Positions 25,772-33,815 of a stretch of DNA of 51,363 nt are shown piece by piece; positions within the stretch are counted from its first letter, which is position 1, and each line of letters starts with the position of its first letter. Location of the stretch: the NCBI GenBank assembly GCA_964573885.1, contig CAZNLL010000009.1, positions 1 to 51,363 on the forward strand, written 5' to 3'. A program made the position numbers and the translations under genes. The DNA comes from CAZNLL01 sp964573885 (GTDB taxonomy: Bacteria > Desulfobacterota > DSM-4660 > Desulfatiglandales > Desulfatiglandaceae). The notes under the pieces are model-generated. The model worked only from the letters and a program-made list of their open reading frames with translations, was not told the origin of the DNA and ran no database searches.

Positions 25772-26176
25772 TTATTCCTCTCCTTTCAATTTATCCAGGC
25801 AGGCCGCGCTGGTCATGAGGCTGTCCAGCTCTGAGACGCTCCGCGGATTCACCACCACCATCCACCCGTCCCCGTAAGGGCTCTGATTCATGAGTTCCGG
25901 CGCCTCTTCCAGGGCCTGATTGACCTCCACGATCTCGCCCCCCATGGGAAGATAGCATTCGCAGACCGCTTTCACAGACTCCACAGTGGCAAAAACCTCC
26001 CCTTTTTCAAAGGCTTCTCCCACCCGGGGAAGTTCTACAAAGACAATGTCTCCCAGTTGATCTTGGGCATAGTCGTCGAGACCGACCCTGACCTTGTCGC
26101 CTTCCAGCCTGGCCCATTCGTGGTCCTCTGCATAACGGACATCATCGGGCAGGACCAATTCATTGACTTCCTTCAT
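25772..26176 (-). CDS. gcvH: Glycine cleavage system H protein
   Basis: Lipoyl carrier that shuttles the aminomethyl group between P, T and L proteins. 134 aa. EDHEWARLEGDKVRVGLDDYAQDQLGD leads into VFATVESVKAV, with lipoyl-lysine K69, and MGGEIVEVNQAL. Start ATG 26176 follows AAGGAGGC. It is the first gene of the long minus-strand array, divergent from the gcvT-SHMT fusion 434 nt away, so both are likely controlled from the shared gap. Confidence 0.96.
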   Translation of the reverse strand: MKEVNELVLPDDVRYAEDHEWARLEGDKVRVGLDDYAQDQLGDIVFVELPRVGEAFEKGEVFATVESVKAVCECYLPMGGEIVEVNQALEEAPELMNQSPYGDGWMVVVNPRSVSELDSLMTSAACLDKLKGEE

Positions 26177-26610
26177 CGTTTTGCCTCCTTAGGGAAATTG
26201 CCGTGTCTAAATCAAAGATTCGAACATGTACCATATGCCCTTGAAGATTGCAAATCCGGGTTTGCTTGGTTCTGCTGGGTTACCATTTTAACCTTTTATG
26301 GTATAGAACAACACGTTCATATGGCGTTTAATCAGGACCTTTATGGTCGCCGTTTTATCGGGGATTTGAGTGAAACCACCAGTCGTTGGGCCACAGGCTT
26401 CCATGGTTCTGAATCAGAGCCGTTTGACCGCTTTCGCCCTTTGTGGATTCCAAGGATATGGCCCATTTCAGCGGGTTGACGAAATTTCTGACGGCTGGTA
26501 TAGGAGAGATCTTTTCTCCCCGCCCTTGCCGGCGCCTAGGGCGGTCGCAAGTGCCATGGGCCATTTCTGCAATGGTGCCGGGCGCAGGGCAACAGCAAAG
26601 GAGACACACC
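26177..26610. promoter_or_regulatory. Divergent control region between gcvH and the gcvT-SHMT fusion
   Basis: 434 nt without a credible gene. It contains an inverted repeat TACCAT (26281-26286) / ATGGTA (26298-26303), operator-like, and further TACCATATG and TTCATATGG elements nearby. Near the fusion gene are two adjacent hairpins: GGAGAGA/TTTCTCC (26503-26519) and CCGCCCT/AGGGCGG (26520-26526 with 26538-26544). I searched by eye for the glycine riboswitch core and did not find it. No convincing sigma-70 promoter could be fixed. Confidence 0.4.
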
Positions 26611-29262
26611 ATGATTGCACTTAAACAAACCGTTTTTCACGACCGTCACACGGCCCTGGGGGCCCATATGGTGGATTTTGCGGGCTGGGATATGCCGGTG
26701 TTTTACCCCACCGGAATCGTGACCGAGCATCTTGCCACCCGCAAGGGGGCCGGTCTCTTTGACGTATCCCACATGGGCCGCTTTATTATTCGAGGGGAGC
26801 GGGCCCTTGCCTTTCTCCAACACGTCCTGACCAACAATGCGAAGGCCCTGGATATCAGGGTGACCGGGGCCCAGTACACCCTGATCCCCAACCAGCGCGG
26901 GGGGGCCGTGGACGACGCCTATCTCTACCGTTTTGTGGAAGACGAGTACTTGTTGGTGGTCAACGCGGCGAACGCCCGGAAGGACTGGGACCACCTCCAG
27001 CAGCTCATACAGGACTTTGACCGGGTGGAACTTACAGACGTGACAGAGGACATGGCCATGCTGGCACTTCAAGGCCCTAAGTCCCGAGAGATCCTGGAAG
27101 GAATGGTGCGCTCCTCCGAACTGCCCGAACCCGTCCGAAACGCCGTGGCCACCGTAAAGGCGGCGGGAGATGAAGTGAACATGGCTCGTACCGGATACAC
27201 GGGTGAACCCCTCTGTTTTGAGCTCTTCGCCCCCCGGGAACACGGTCCTCGGCTGTGGGATGAAATGGTGGCCAAGGGAGCCGCGCCGGTCGGCCTTGGG
27301 GCGCGAGACACCCTCCGCCTGGAGGCCGGTCTCCCCCTTTACGGCCATGAGCTGGGCGAGGACCCCGAGGGAAAAGAGATTCCCATCATGGCCTGTCCTC
27401 TGGCCAAATTCGCCGTGAGTTTTTCACCCCTGAAAGGGGATTCTGTGGGCCGTGCGGCCCTAAGTCGGCAGCATGAGGCCTTGAAGCGGATTCTGGAGGA
27501 AGACTATTCCCTTATCCAGGATCTGCCCCGCATGATCAAGACCGTGGCCGTGGCCGGGAGAGGAATTGCCCGTGAAGGGGCCAGGGTCTTTAGAGGGGAT
27601 CGGCACGTGGGGTATGTGACAAGCGGAACCATGGTCCCCATCTGGACCATGTCGGGTGAAGGACTGGATTCCGCCCTCACGGATCAACACGCCTTGCGCT
27701 CCATTTGCCTGGCCTACCTGGACAGCCCCATCCGTGAGGGTGACGCGTTGACAGTGGAGGTCAGGGGTAAGGGGGTTGACGCCGTGGTGGTGCCTTACCA
27801 CCTTCGGAGCGAGGCTCCGCCCTACGCCCGGCCCATTGTGTTTGATCATGAAAAAGCCTCCAGGGAACATCTGGAAAGAGACCTGCCCGCCAATGCCCTT
27901 CGCCTTCTGGAGAAGACCGCTGAGAACACGGTTTGGCGGCAGAAGGAGTGCATCAATCTTATCCCTTCGGAGATGACCCTTTCCCCCATGGCCAGGCTGC
28001 TCTCGGTGATGGATCCGGCCTTCAGATACGCGGAACACCGCAAATCCAAGGCCTTTTATGATGTGGATATCTTCTACTACCAGGGGACCCAGTTCATCGG
28101 AGAGGTGGAAGCGTTGCTGGAGCAGGAGATGGAGGACTTCTTGGGTTGTGAGGAGGTGGAAGCCCGTCTCATCAGCGGGCAAATGGCCAACACAGCCGTT
28201 TTCAGCGCCATGGTGGACTATATCAACCGGGGGGACCGCAGGCGGGAGCCTCTCCGGATCCGCCGGGTGATGAACAACCACATTGGAAAGGGTGGGCACC
28301 TGAGTGCCCAGCCTATGGGGGCCCTCAAGGATTATGTGGCCTTCGATCCGCGCACAGAGCGTCCGGCCGTGGTTAATTTCCCGGTGCTGACCGAGAATCC
28401 CTACAAGATGGACGTGGCGGCCACAAAGGAACTGATCGATGCCTATGACCCCGAGCTCATTATCTTGGGCAAGAGCATGATCCTCCACAAGGAACCGGTT
28501 TCAGAAATCCGCAGGTTTGTGGATGAGCAGAACAAGAATCCGGTAATCATGTACGACATGGCCCATGTATTGGGCTTGGTAGGCCCTCACTTTCAAATGC
28601 CCTTTGCCGAAGGGGCTGATTTGGTGACCGGATCCACCCACAAGACCTTTTTCGGAACCCAGAGAGGGGTGGTGGGATGCCGTTTTCAAGAACATGAAGA
28701 GCGCTATCAGCTCTGGGAGGCTCTGCGCCGGCGCACCTTTCCCGGCGCCGTGTCCAATCATCATCTGGGCACCCTGCTGGGACTGCTCATGGCCACCTAT
28801 GAAATGAACCATTTTAAGGCGTCTTACCAGAGCAGGGTATTGGCCAACGCCAAGGCCTTTGCCCGGGCCTTAAAGGAGTGTGGACTGGACGTGGCGGGGG
28901 ATCCGGACATTGATTTTACCGAGACCCACCAGGTGGTGGTGATGGTGGGCTACAGCCGCGGGCCGGAAATCGCCAAGCGGCTGGAGGCCAATAACATCAT
29001 CTGCAACTACCAGGCCACCGCGCAGGAAGAGGGTTTTACCGCCTCCGGGGCCCTAAGGTTGGGGGTATCTGAAATGACCCGGTTTGGTATGGAACAAGGG
29101 GATTTCCAAGAGCTGGCCTTGCTCATCCACGATGTGGTCAAGAACAATGCCCGGGTGAAGGATCAGGTGAAGACGCTCAGGGGACAGTTTCAGGATCTTC
29201 ACTTCTGTTTTCAGGGAAAGGAATACGAGAACCTCTTAGAGCGACTCCACCAACTCCTATAG
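26611..29262 (+). CDS. Fusion protein: aminomethyltransferase (GcvT) plus serine hydroxymethyltransferase-like domain
   Basis: 883 aa. Residues 1-412 are glycine-cleavage T protein: VDFAGWDMPVFYPTGIV, FDVSHMGRF, YTLIPNQRGGAVDDAYLYR, MARTGYTGEPLCFELF, GLGARDTLRLEAGLPLYGHEL and VGYVTSGTMVPIW. Residues about 413-883 are a fold-type I PLP enzyme of the SHMT family: NLIPSEMTLSP, RYAEHR, FYYQGTQFIGEVE, ISGQMANTAVF and GSTHKTFFGTQRG with PLP lysine K678. The SHMT half is divergent, nearer in pattern to archaeal-type SHMTs. T protein makes methylene-tetrahydrofolate, which SHMT uses with glycine to form serine, so direct hand-over is plausible (inference). Start ATG 26611 follows AAAGGAGA; the frame is open to 26443 without support. 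Confidence 0.9.
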   Translation: MIALKQTVFHDRHTALGAHMVDFAGWDMPVFYPTGIVTEHLATRKGAGLFDVSHMGRFIIRGERALAFLQHVLTNNAKALDIRVTGAQYTLIPNQRGGAVDDAYLYRFVEDEYLLVVNAANARKDWDHLQQLIQDFDRVELTDVTEDMAMLALQGPKSREILEGMVRSSELPEPVRNAVATVKAAGDEVNMARTGYTGEPLCFELFAPREHGPRLWDEMVAKGAAPVGLGARDTLRLEAGLPLYGHELGEDPEGKEIPIMACPLAKFAVSFSPLKGDSVGRAALSRQHEALKRILEEDYSLIQDLPRMIKTVAVAGRGIAREGARVFRGDRHVGYVTSGTMVPIWTMSGEGLDSALTDQHALRSICLAYLDSPIREGDALTVEVRGKGVDAVVVPYHLRSEAPPYARPIVFDHEKASREHLERDLPANALRLLEKTAENTVWRQKECINLIPSEMTLSPMARLLSVMDPAFRYAEHRKSKAFYDVDIFYYQGTQFIGEVEALLEQEMEDFLGCEEVEARLISGQMANTAVFSAMVDYINRGDRRREPLRIRRVMNNHIGKGGHLSAQPMGALKDYVAFDPRTERPAVVNFPVLTENPYKMDVAATKELIDAYDPELIILGKSMILHKEPVSEIRRFVDEQNKNPVIMYDMAHVLGLVGPHFQMPFAEGADLVTGSTHKTFFGTQRGVVGCRFQEHEERYQLWEALRRRTFPGAVSNHHLGTLLGLLMATYEMNHFKASYQSRVLANAKAFARALKECGLDVAGDPDIDFTETHQVVVMVGYSRGPEIAKRLEANNIICNYQATAQEEGFTASGALRLGVSEMTRFGMEQGDFQELALLIHDVVKNNARVKDQVKTLRGQFQDLHFCFQGKEYENLLERLHQLL

Positions 29263-29280
29263 GCGGTCCATAGGGTCCCT

Positions 29281-30183
29281 CTACGAGAAGGGATGGCCGG
29301 GGTAGGACGGCGTGTTCTGAGGGGCCAGATGAAAGGCCCTTTCCATGTCTTCCACCTCTTTCATCCTTTGAGGAGCGAGAAAGGTCTTGTAGATGAAATC
29401 CTTTCCCTCCAGGGGCCTGGTCATGAGTTTCTTTTCCAAAAGGGCCAGGGCCTGGATGGATTTGTCACACACCGGATAGCCCCTGTCATCCACGTAGATA
29501 AAGGGGTGGAAAGACACCTTAGAGATATTATTAATATCAACCAGTTTTATGTCTCCGTGGGCCGTGAGGATGAGGTTGCCCACCCCGGCGAGATCAGGCA
29601 CCACATTGGCCTCTAAAATCATCTTCTTGATCCGGCGCACGAAGGCTTGGGCCTTGTGTCTTACCTGATGGACCCAGCCGCCGTTTGTCCAGACCGAAGC
29701 GGCTTCAGGGCCCATGCGATTCAGAATCAATTCAAGATGTGCCGCCCCCAGGGGGCTCCAAGGTTCCAGGATTTCTCCCCTCACATATTCCTGGAGGCCG
29801 CACAAAAGGAGTTCCTCCCTCCCTTCAACCGTGTAAGTGACGATGAATTCCTGAGAGTCGGCGATGGCGTCGGGCAGAAGATACCTCTGTATGACCTTTA
29901 CCCGCTTGAGTTCTTCTTCCACTTGTTCCAGGCTCCTGAACCGGGTCCTAAATATCCGCAAGACCTTGTTGGGCCTGGCTCTGGGATACCATCTAAGCCC
30001 GTTTAGGAGGAGGCCCTTTTTCTCGCGTTCAACCGCCTCCGGATCCAAGATCTCCATGATATGGGAGCGCAGCCCGGCCCGATAGTGTCTTCTAAAGACA
30101 TACGGGCAGGCGCTTCTGATGAAGTTTAACCCTGCCACATCCGCGTGGTCCAGGTGAGTCCTATCCCTGACATCCTCGGGCAT
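29281..30183 (-). CDS. Uncharacterised protein with kinase-fold-like motif
   Basis: 300 aa, soluble, rich in Arg, Lys and Glu. I do not recognise the family with certainty. Residues 196-219 (PDLAGVGNLILT followed by GDIKLVDINN) resemble the catalytic-loop plus DFG region of atypical small-molecule kinases, where an Asp and Asn hold metal-ATP; D216 would be the DFG-like Asp. N-terminal HIMEILDPEAVEREKKG and RPNKVLRIFRTRF are of unknown role. ATP-dependent activity is inference only. It lies 24 nt after the ferritin-like gene on the same strand, and converges with the GcvT-SHMT gene across an 18-nt gap with no visible terminator. Confidence 0.6.
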   Translation of the reverse strand: MPEDVRDRTHLDHADVAGLNFIRSACPYVFRRHYRAGLRSHIMEILDPEAVEREKKGLLLNGLRWYPRARPNKVLRIFRTRFRSLEQVEEELKRVKVIQRYLLPDAIADSQEFIVTYTVEGREELLLCGLQEYVRGEILEPWSPLGAAHLELILNRMGPEAASVWTNGGWVHQVRHKAQAFVRRIKKMILEANVVPDLAGVGNLILTAHGDIKLVDINNISKVSFHPFIYVDDRGYPVCDKSIQALALLEKKLMTRPLEGKDFIYKTFLAPQRMKEVEDMERAFHLAPQNTPSYPGHPFS

Positions 30184-30207
30184 GGGAAAGGCCGGCTTTA
30201 AAGCCTT

Positions 30208-30663
30208 CTAGTCACCCATCTTGGCGAGATAGTCATCCAGGAGGGTTTCGAGCTTCAGCTTATGTTTGGCTTCTTCCTGGGAGAGAATTTGAAAAAGGCG
30301 GGCATGCTCCTTGTTGTGCGTTTTTTGTGCAAAGTCGTTGTACAACTTTAGGGCCTTTTCCTCTCGTTTCATGGCGAGCCTGAGGATATCCGCATAGGAC
30401 ATGCCGGGCCGGTATTCAATATCCACAAGGTAATCGCTTCTCTTGAGATCGGGTACCTTTTCTGTTTGGTATTCAGGCAGGCCCTCTTTGGTGAAATTTT
30501 CCAGCATGGCCTGGTGCGTTCGTTCTTCTTGGGCAAAGTCCTGGAAGATCTCTTTGGCGCCTGAAAAGGCCTCCTGTTTGCTCAAATCATCATAAAAGGC
30601 GGCCGCTTCTTTTTCTTTTTCAACGGCATAATCCATAATTTCCTCAAAGGTTTCAAAGTGCAT
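30208..30663 (-). CDS. Ferritin-like diiron protein (rubrerythrin family, no rubredoxin domain)
   Basis: 151 aa, a four-helix bundle. Two metal-binding halves are seen: EKEKEAAAFYDDL (from E15) with QEERTHQAML (45-54), and MKREEKALKLYNDF with LSQEEAKHKLKLE. This ExxH-type pairing matches the rubrerythrin-like diiron site used for peroxide reduction or iron handling in anaerobes. The rubredoxin-type CxxC pair is absent, so electrons would come from a partner. Start ATG 30663 is preceded by GGAGGAATCC. It lies 16 nt after the CBS-ACT gene and 24 nt before the kinase-like gene, forming a three-gene unit. Confidence 0.82.
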   Translation of the reverse strand: MHFETFEEIMDYAVEKEKEAAAFYDDLSKQEAFSGAKEIFQDFAQEERTHQAMLENFTKEGLPEYQTEKVPDLKRSDYLVDIEYRPGMSYADILRLAMKREEKALKLYNDFAQKTHNKEHARLFQILSQEEAKHKLKLETLLDDYLAKMGD

Positions 30664-30679
30664 GGATTCCTCCTTTCCC

Positions 30680-31348
30680 TCAAATATCCTTCAGGGGGTC
30701 GGTGATCATGTAAAGGATCATGAAGTCCTTGTCCAGCCTCTTGATGAGTCTTTGGAGCCTTGCTTCAGGGAGCTTCTTGATTCTGATGAAGACGTGCCTG
30801 TATCCCTCGTCCGCGGTGTCGCAGGTGCTGAGGATGCTTACGATTTGCCCCTCTTCCTCCCTGATGAAATCCGCCACCTCCTTGATGCTTCCGGCCCGAT
30901 CTTCAAGGTTAAAGGCGAACTGGACCCCTCCCTGGTAAATGCCGGTAATGGAAATAAGCACCCTGAAAACGTCCCCCTGGGTGATGATCCCCACCAGTTC
31001 CCCTTTGTCCGTGAGCACAGGCATGCCTGTCACCTTGTGTTCAAGCATCTTGACCGCGGCCACTTCCATGGTCTGGTCGGGCCGAATGGCAATGGGATCG
31101 GGCCGCATCAGGTCCTTGGCCTTCATTTCTGAGAGCAAGTAGTAGAGCTCTTCCGCCTTAATAGCCGAGGCCTTGGAGGGGGCCGCCTCCTTCATATCCT
31201 GGTCTGTGATCATGCCCACGAGTCTGCCCTGGCTCATAACCGGAACATGTCTCACATTGTTTTCTTCCAGGGCCCGGATCACCTTGATGATGGGGGTATT
31301 CTCATCAACCGTGACCACTTCCGGGCTCATCCAGTTTTGTACTTGCAT
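30680..31348 (-). CDS. CBS-CBS-ACT domain protein (AcuB-like)
   Basis: 222 aa from ATG 31348, chosen because AAAGGAG precedes it; the open frame extends upstream to 31399. Two CBS domains (MQVQNWMSPEVVTVDENTPI...GMITDQDM; MRPDPIAIRPDQTM...GIITQGDVF) form a nucleotide-sensing Bateman module, followed by an ACT domain (GGVQFAFNLEDRAGSIKEVADFI onward). This order matches AcuB, first named in acetoin metabolism of Bacillus; in many bacteria it is a stand-alone sensor with unknown target. First gene of the unit with the ferritin-like and kinase-like genes. Confidence 0.85.
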   Translation of the reverse strand: MQVQNWMSPEVVTVDENTPIIKVIRALEENNVRHVPVMSQGRLVGMITDQDMKEAAPSKASAIKAEELYYLLSEMKAKDLMRPDPIAIRPDQTMEVAAVKMLEHKVTGMPVLTDKGELVGIITQGDVFRVLISITGIYQGGVQFAFNLEDRAGSIKEVADFIREEEGQIVSILSTCDTADEGYRHVFIRIKKLPEARLQRLIKRLDKDFMILYMITDPLKDI

Positions 31349-31638
31349 GGCCGCAGACTCCTTTAAGCCCATGTTAATCCATATGACCTGGTCTCGCAAT
31401 TCGTTTTTCCTCGTTGACGCCCTTTTCGTGCAAATTTATATTGACCCCGTTCTTTCATAAGAGGCGTTTAAGGATTCGGCATTTTAGCTTCTGCTAGAAA
31501 TGGCACTTTTATGGCTTTGAATTTGGAATTCACCCAAACTAAGAGCCGGACCCCGGATGTAAAATGACATAAGTATTTGTTATTGCAGGGTTTAGATCTC
31601 AATGATGTTAATGCGTTTGCAAGAATGGGGTTGGTTTC

Positions 31639-33585
31639 ATGGCTGAAGCCCCTCCCAGCATTGATCAGGTCTTGGGTCCGGACGGCCTCCTCGCCCAATC
31701 CCTTCAAGGTTTTGAATACCGGCCCGGCCAGGTGCAGATGGCCCATCTTATTGATGGGGCGTTGCGCAAAGGGGGCCCGGCCCTGGTGGAGGCGGGTACA
31801 GGTACGGGAAAGACCTTTGGCTATCTCCTCCCCCTTATTCTAAGCGGAAAAAAGGGGGTCATTTCCACGGGGACAAAAAACCTCCAGGAACAGATCTTTT
31901 TTAAGGATCTTCCTTTGTTACAGAAGACGGCCGGTCTAAAAACAGAGGCCATGATTATGAAGGGCCGCAAGAATTACCTTTGTCTCCACCGGTATCATGA
32001 GGTCTTTTCTCAGCCCTCTCTTGTAAAAGAAGCCCTTTCCACTTCCAGGGAGAAGCTGAAGGCCTGGCTTGAGAGGACGGAGTTCGCCGATCGCTCCGAA
32101 ATTCCATGGCTCGCAGACAATGATGCCCTGTGGGATGCCCTTTCTTCCTCCTCCGAACAATGCCTGGGTGGGGATTGCCTGTTTCTGGATCAATGCTTCC
32201 TGGGCAAGCTCCGGAGGAGGGCGGCTGAATGCAAGATCATTATCGTGAACCACCATCTCTTCTTCGCGGACCTGAAGGTGAAAAAGGGTGGTTTTGGGGA
32301 GATTATCCCCCGGTTTCAGGTGGTCGTCTTTGACGAAGCCCACGATATCGAGGAGATTGCCACCGCCTACCTGGGGGAAAGTCTGGGTACAGGCCGGCTC
32401 CATGAATACATCAAGGACCTTGAAAAGGCGGTCAAGCTTGATCCGGACCTGGAGGAAACGAATGTAAAGGCCTCTCTGGAGGCAGTGAGTGGGGGGGTAC
32501 AGAAACTGGCAGGCTTTTTTGAGGGGCGTGAAGAAAAGGGCCGGCTCGAAGAGGAAGACCTGTCATCACTCATCCAGGGACCGGCCCGGGATATCAGCCG
32601 GGGTCTTAAACAAGCGGCCCGTACGGCCCGGCTCAGGGCCTCAGACAATCTGACCTTCCCCGGCCTGGCCGCCAGGGCCGAGGACATGGACAGGCTCCTG
32701 GAAGAGACCCTCATGAAGCGCGATGCCACATGGCTTAACTGGTACGAGAGGCGCAGGCGGAGCCTTGTCCTTCATGCCTCCCCCCTGGATATTTCCGAGA
32801 GGATGAAAGCGCTTCTCTACGGAAAGGTGCAAACTGTGGTGTTCACATCGGCGACCATCTCCACCAACGGCAGCTTTGACTATATCCGCGGCCGCCTTGG
32901 TGTGCAAGGGGATGCCCTGGAAGGGATTTATCCCTCCCACTTTGATTTCGTGAACCAGGCCCTCCTCTATCTCCCTAAAGATCTTCCCCTTCCCCATGAA
33001 CCAAATTTCGCGCTCCAGGCGGCAGAGAGGACAAGGGAACTCCTGGAGATCACTCAAGGCCGGGCCCTGGTTCTCTTTACCAGTTATCACAACCTCAACC
33101 TGGCCTATCAACTCTTGGAACAAAAACTGCCCTATACCCTTTACAGGCAGGGTGACCAGCCCCGACACATTCTCTTGGAGGCCTTCAGAAATGATGTCCC
33201 TTCCGTGCTCATGGGTACGGCCTCTTTTTGGCAGGGCGTGGACGTGCCGGGGGAATCCTTGAGTTGCCTTATCATAGACAAACTCCCCTTTGATTCCCCT
33301 GCCGAACCTCTGGTGGCCGCCAGGATCCACGCCCTGCGGGAAAGAGGGGAGAACCCTTTTATGACCTATCAGGTGCCGTCGGCGGTGATATCCCTCAGGC
33401 AGGGCCTTGGACGGCTCATAAGAAGGGGGTCTGACCGGGGTCTCCTGTCCGTCCTGGACATTCGAATTCTCCGGCGCCCCTATGGACAGGTGTTTATGGA
33501 GAGTTTGCCCACCATGCCTCTCTGTCATGACTTGAACCGGGTTCGCCGGTTCTTTGGCAAGGATTCGGGGGAAGACCAAGTTTAA
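31639..33585 (+). CDS. dinG: DinG/YoaA-type iron-sulfur DNA helicase (XPD family)
   Basis: 648 aa. SF2 helicase that unwinds 5'-3' and resolves R-loops, D-loops or quadruplexes. RPGQVQMA (Q motif), EAGTGTGKTF (51-60), four iron-sulfur cysteines (KNYLCLHRY, CLGGDC and CFL), NHHLFFADL, FDEAHDIEE (DEAH box), FTSATIST, MGTASFWQGVDVPGE and RQGLGRLIRRGSDRG are all seen. It could equally be named yoaA; no exonuclease domain is fused. Start ATG 31639 has only a weak upstream GGGG. The 290-nt gap to the divergent CBS gene has a sigma-54-like sequence but no firm promoter. Confidence 0.92.
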   Translation: MAEAPPSIDQVLGPDGLLAQSLQGFEYRPGQVQMAHLIDGALRKGGPALVEAGTGTGKTFGYLLPLILSGKKGVISTGTKNLQEQIFFKDLPLLQKTAGLKTEAMIMKGRKNYLCLHRYHEVFSQPSLVKEALSTSREKLKAWLERTEFADRSEIPWLADNDALWDALSSSSEQCLGGDCLFLDQCFLGKLRRRAAECKIIIVNHHLFFADLKVKKGGFGEIIPRFQVVVFDEAHDIEEIATAYLGESLGTGRLHEYIKDLEKAVKLDPDLEETNVKASLEAVSGGVQKLAGFFEGREEKGRLEEEDLSSLIQGPARDISRGLKQAARTARLRASDNLTFPGLAARAEDMDRLLEETLMKRDATWLNWYERRRRSLVLHASPLDISERMKALLYGKVQTVVFTSATISTNGSFDYIRGRLGVQGDALEGIYPSHFDFVNQALLYLPKDLPLPHEPNFALQAAERTRELLEITQGRALVLFTSYHNLNLAYQLLEQKLPYTLYRQGDQPRHILLEAFRNDVPSVLMGTASFWQGVDVPGESLSCLIIDKLPFDSPAEPLVAARIHALRERGENPFMTYQVPSAVISLRQGLGRLIRRGSDRGLLSVLDIRILRRPYGQVFMESLPTMPLCHDLNRVRRFFGKDSGEDQV

Positions 33586-33619
33586 GGATGTCACGACCTG
33601 GGATGGTGATGGAATGGTC

Positions 33620-33648
33620 TTGACAAGACGGAGAGATTACCCTTAAAT
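33620..33648 (+). promoter_or_regulatory. Sigma-70 promoter of the pheA leader
   Basis: Perfect TTGACA (33620-33625), 17-bp spacer, TTAAAT (33643-33648). Transcription would begin near 33655, 34-40 nt before the leader ATG. It lies just after the dinG stop, giving pheA its own promoter. Confidence 0.75.
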
Positions 33649-33692
33649 AGACGCCCGAAAGTGCAGCCCATGCACCCAAGGCGGGAGGAAAC

Positions 33693-33758
33693 ATGAAGCC
33701 CAATGGTGGACGGCCTTTTTCCTTCTTTTTCTTTGGAAGGAGCCTGTCCATGGGCTGA
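33693..33758 (+). CDS. pheL: Phenylalanine leader peptide (attenuator)
   Basis: 21 codons, below usual gene-calling limits. Strong ribosome site GGGAGGAAAC sits directly before ATG 33693. Codons 9-14 (33717-33734) read F-S-F-F-F-F, five phenylalanines in six codons, using both TTT and TTC; the peptide begins MKPNGGRP and ends RSLSMG, with TGA at 33756. E. coli pheL has the same design (a short Phe-rich peptide ahead of pheA). A ribosome starved of Phe-tRNA would stop here and change folding of the RNA downstream. Position between a promoter and an intrinsic terminator, 256 nt ahead of the pheA start, makes the function nearly certain, although no expression is shown. Confidence 0.88.
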   Translation: MKPNGGRPFSFFFFGRSLSMG

Positions 33759-33815
33759 TCGACATTTTTTCAGATCAAAAGGCCGTGGGCAGGACAAAGG
33801 CCCACGGCCTTTTTT
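33697..33815 (+). promoter_or_regulatory. Transcription attenuator of pheA (alternative RNA helices)
   Basis: Three competing helices can be drawn. Region 1:2: 33697-33725 with 33736-33756, using AGCCCA/TGGGCT, TGGAC/GTCCA, GGC/GCC and TCCTTC/GAAGGA (20 bp, one 4-nt bulge). Region 2:3 antiterminator: CCTGTCCATGG (33743-33753) with CCGTGGGCAGG (33783-33793), 11 bp including two G-U pairs. Region 3:4 terminator: 33781-33790 with 33800-33809. Stalling on the Phe codons leaves region 2 free and favours 2:3, hence read-through; a ribosome at the stop codon covers region 2 and permits 3:4. The 33816-34014 stretch beyond shows nothing else clear. Confidence 0.85.
33777..33815 (+). terminator. Intrinsic terminator within the pheA leader
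   Basis: GGCCGTGGGC (33781-33790) and GCCCACGGCC (33800-33809) are exact complements (10 bp) around a 9-nt loop, followed by six T (33810-33815) and flanked by AAAA on the 5' side. It forms the termination state of the attenuator. Confidence 0.92.

Noticed and set aside
26177..26610. Glycine riboswitch controlling gcvH or gcvT
   Set aside because: A GGAGAG string occurs at 26503, but the conserved tandem aptamer core expected around it is absent on both strands.
27460..28488. 342-codon minus-strand frame inside the gcvT-SHMT fusion
   Set aside because: Antisense shadow rich in His, Gly and Val, with no start signals; the plus-strand protein is clearly real.
33655..33815. 6S RNA or another stand-alone small RNA after dinG
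   Set aside because: A promoter and terminator bound a ~160-nt transcript, but the strong ribosome site, Phe-rich ORF and competing helices explain it better as the pheA attenuator.
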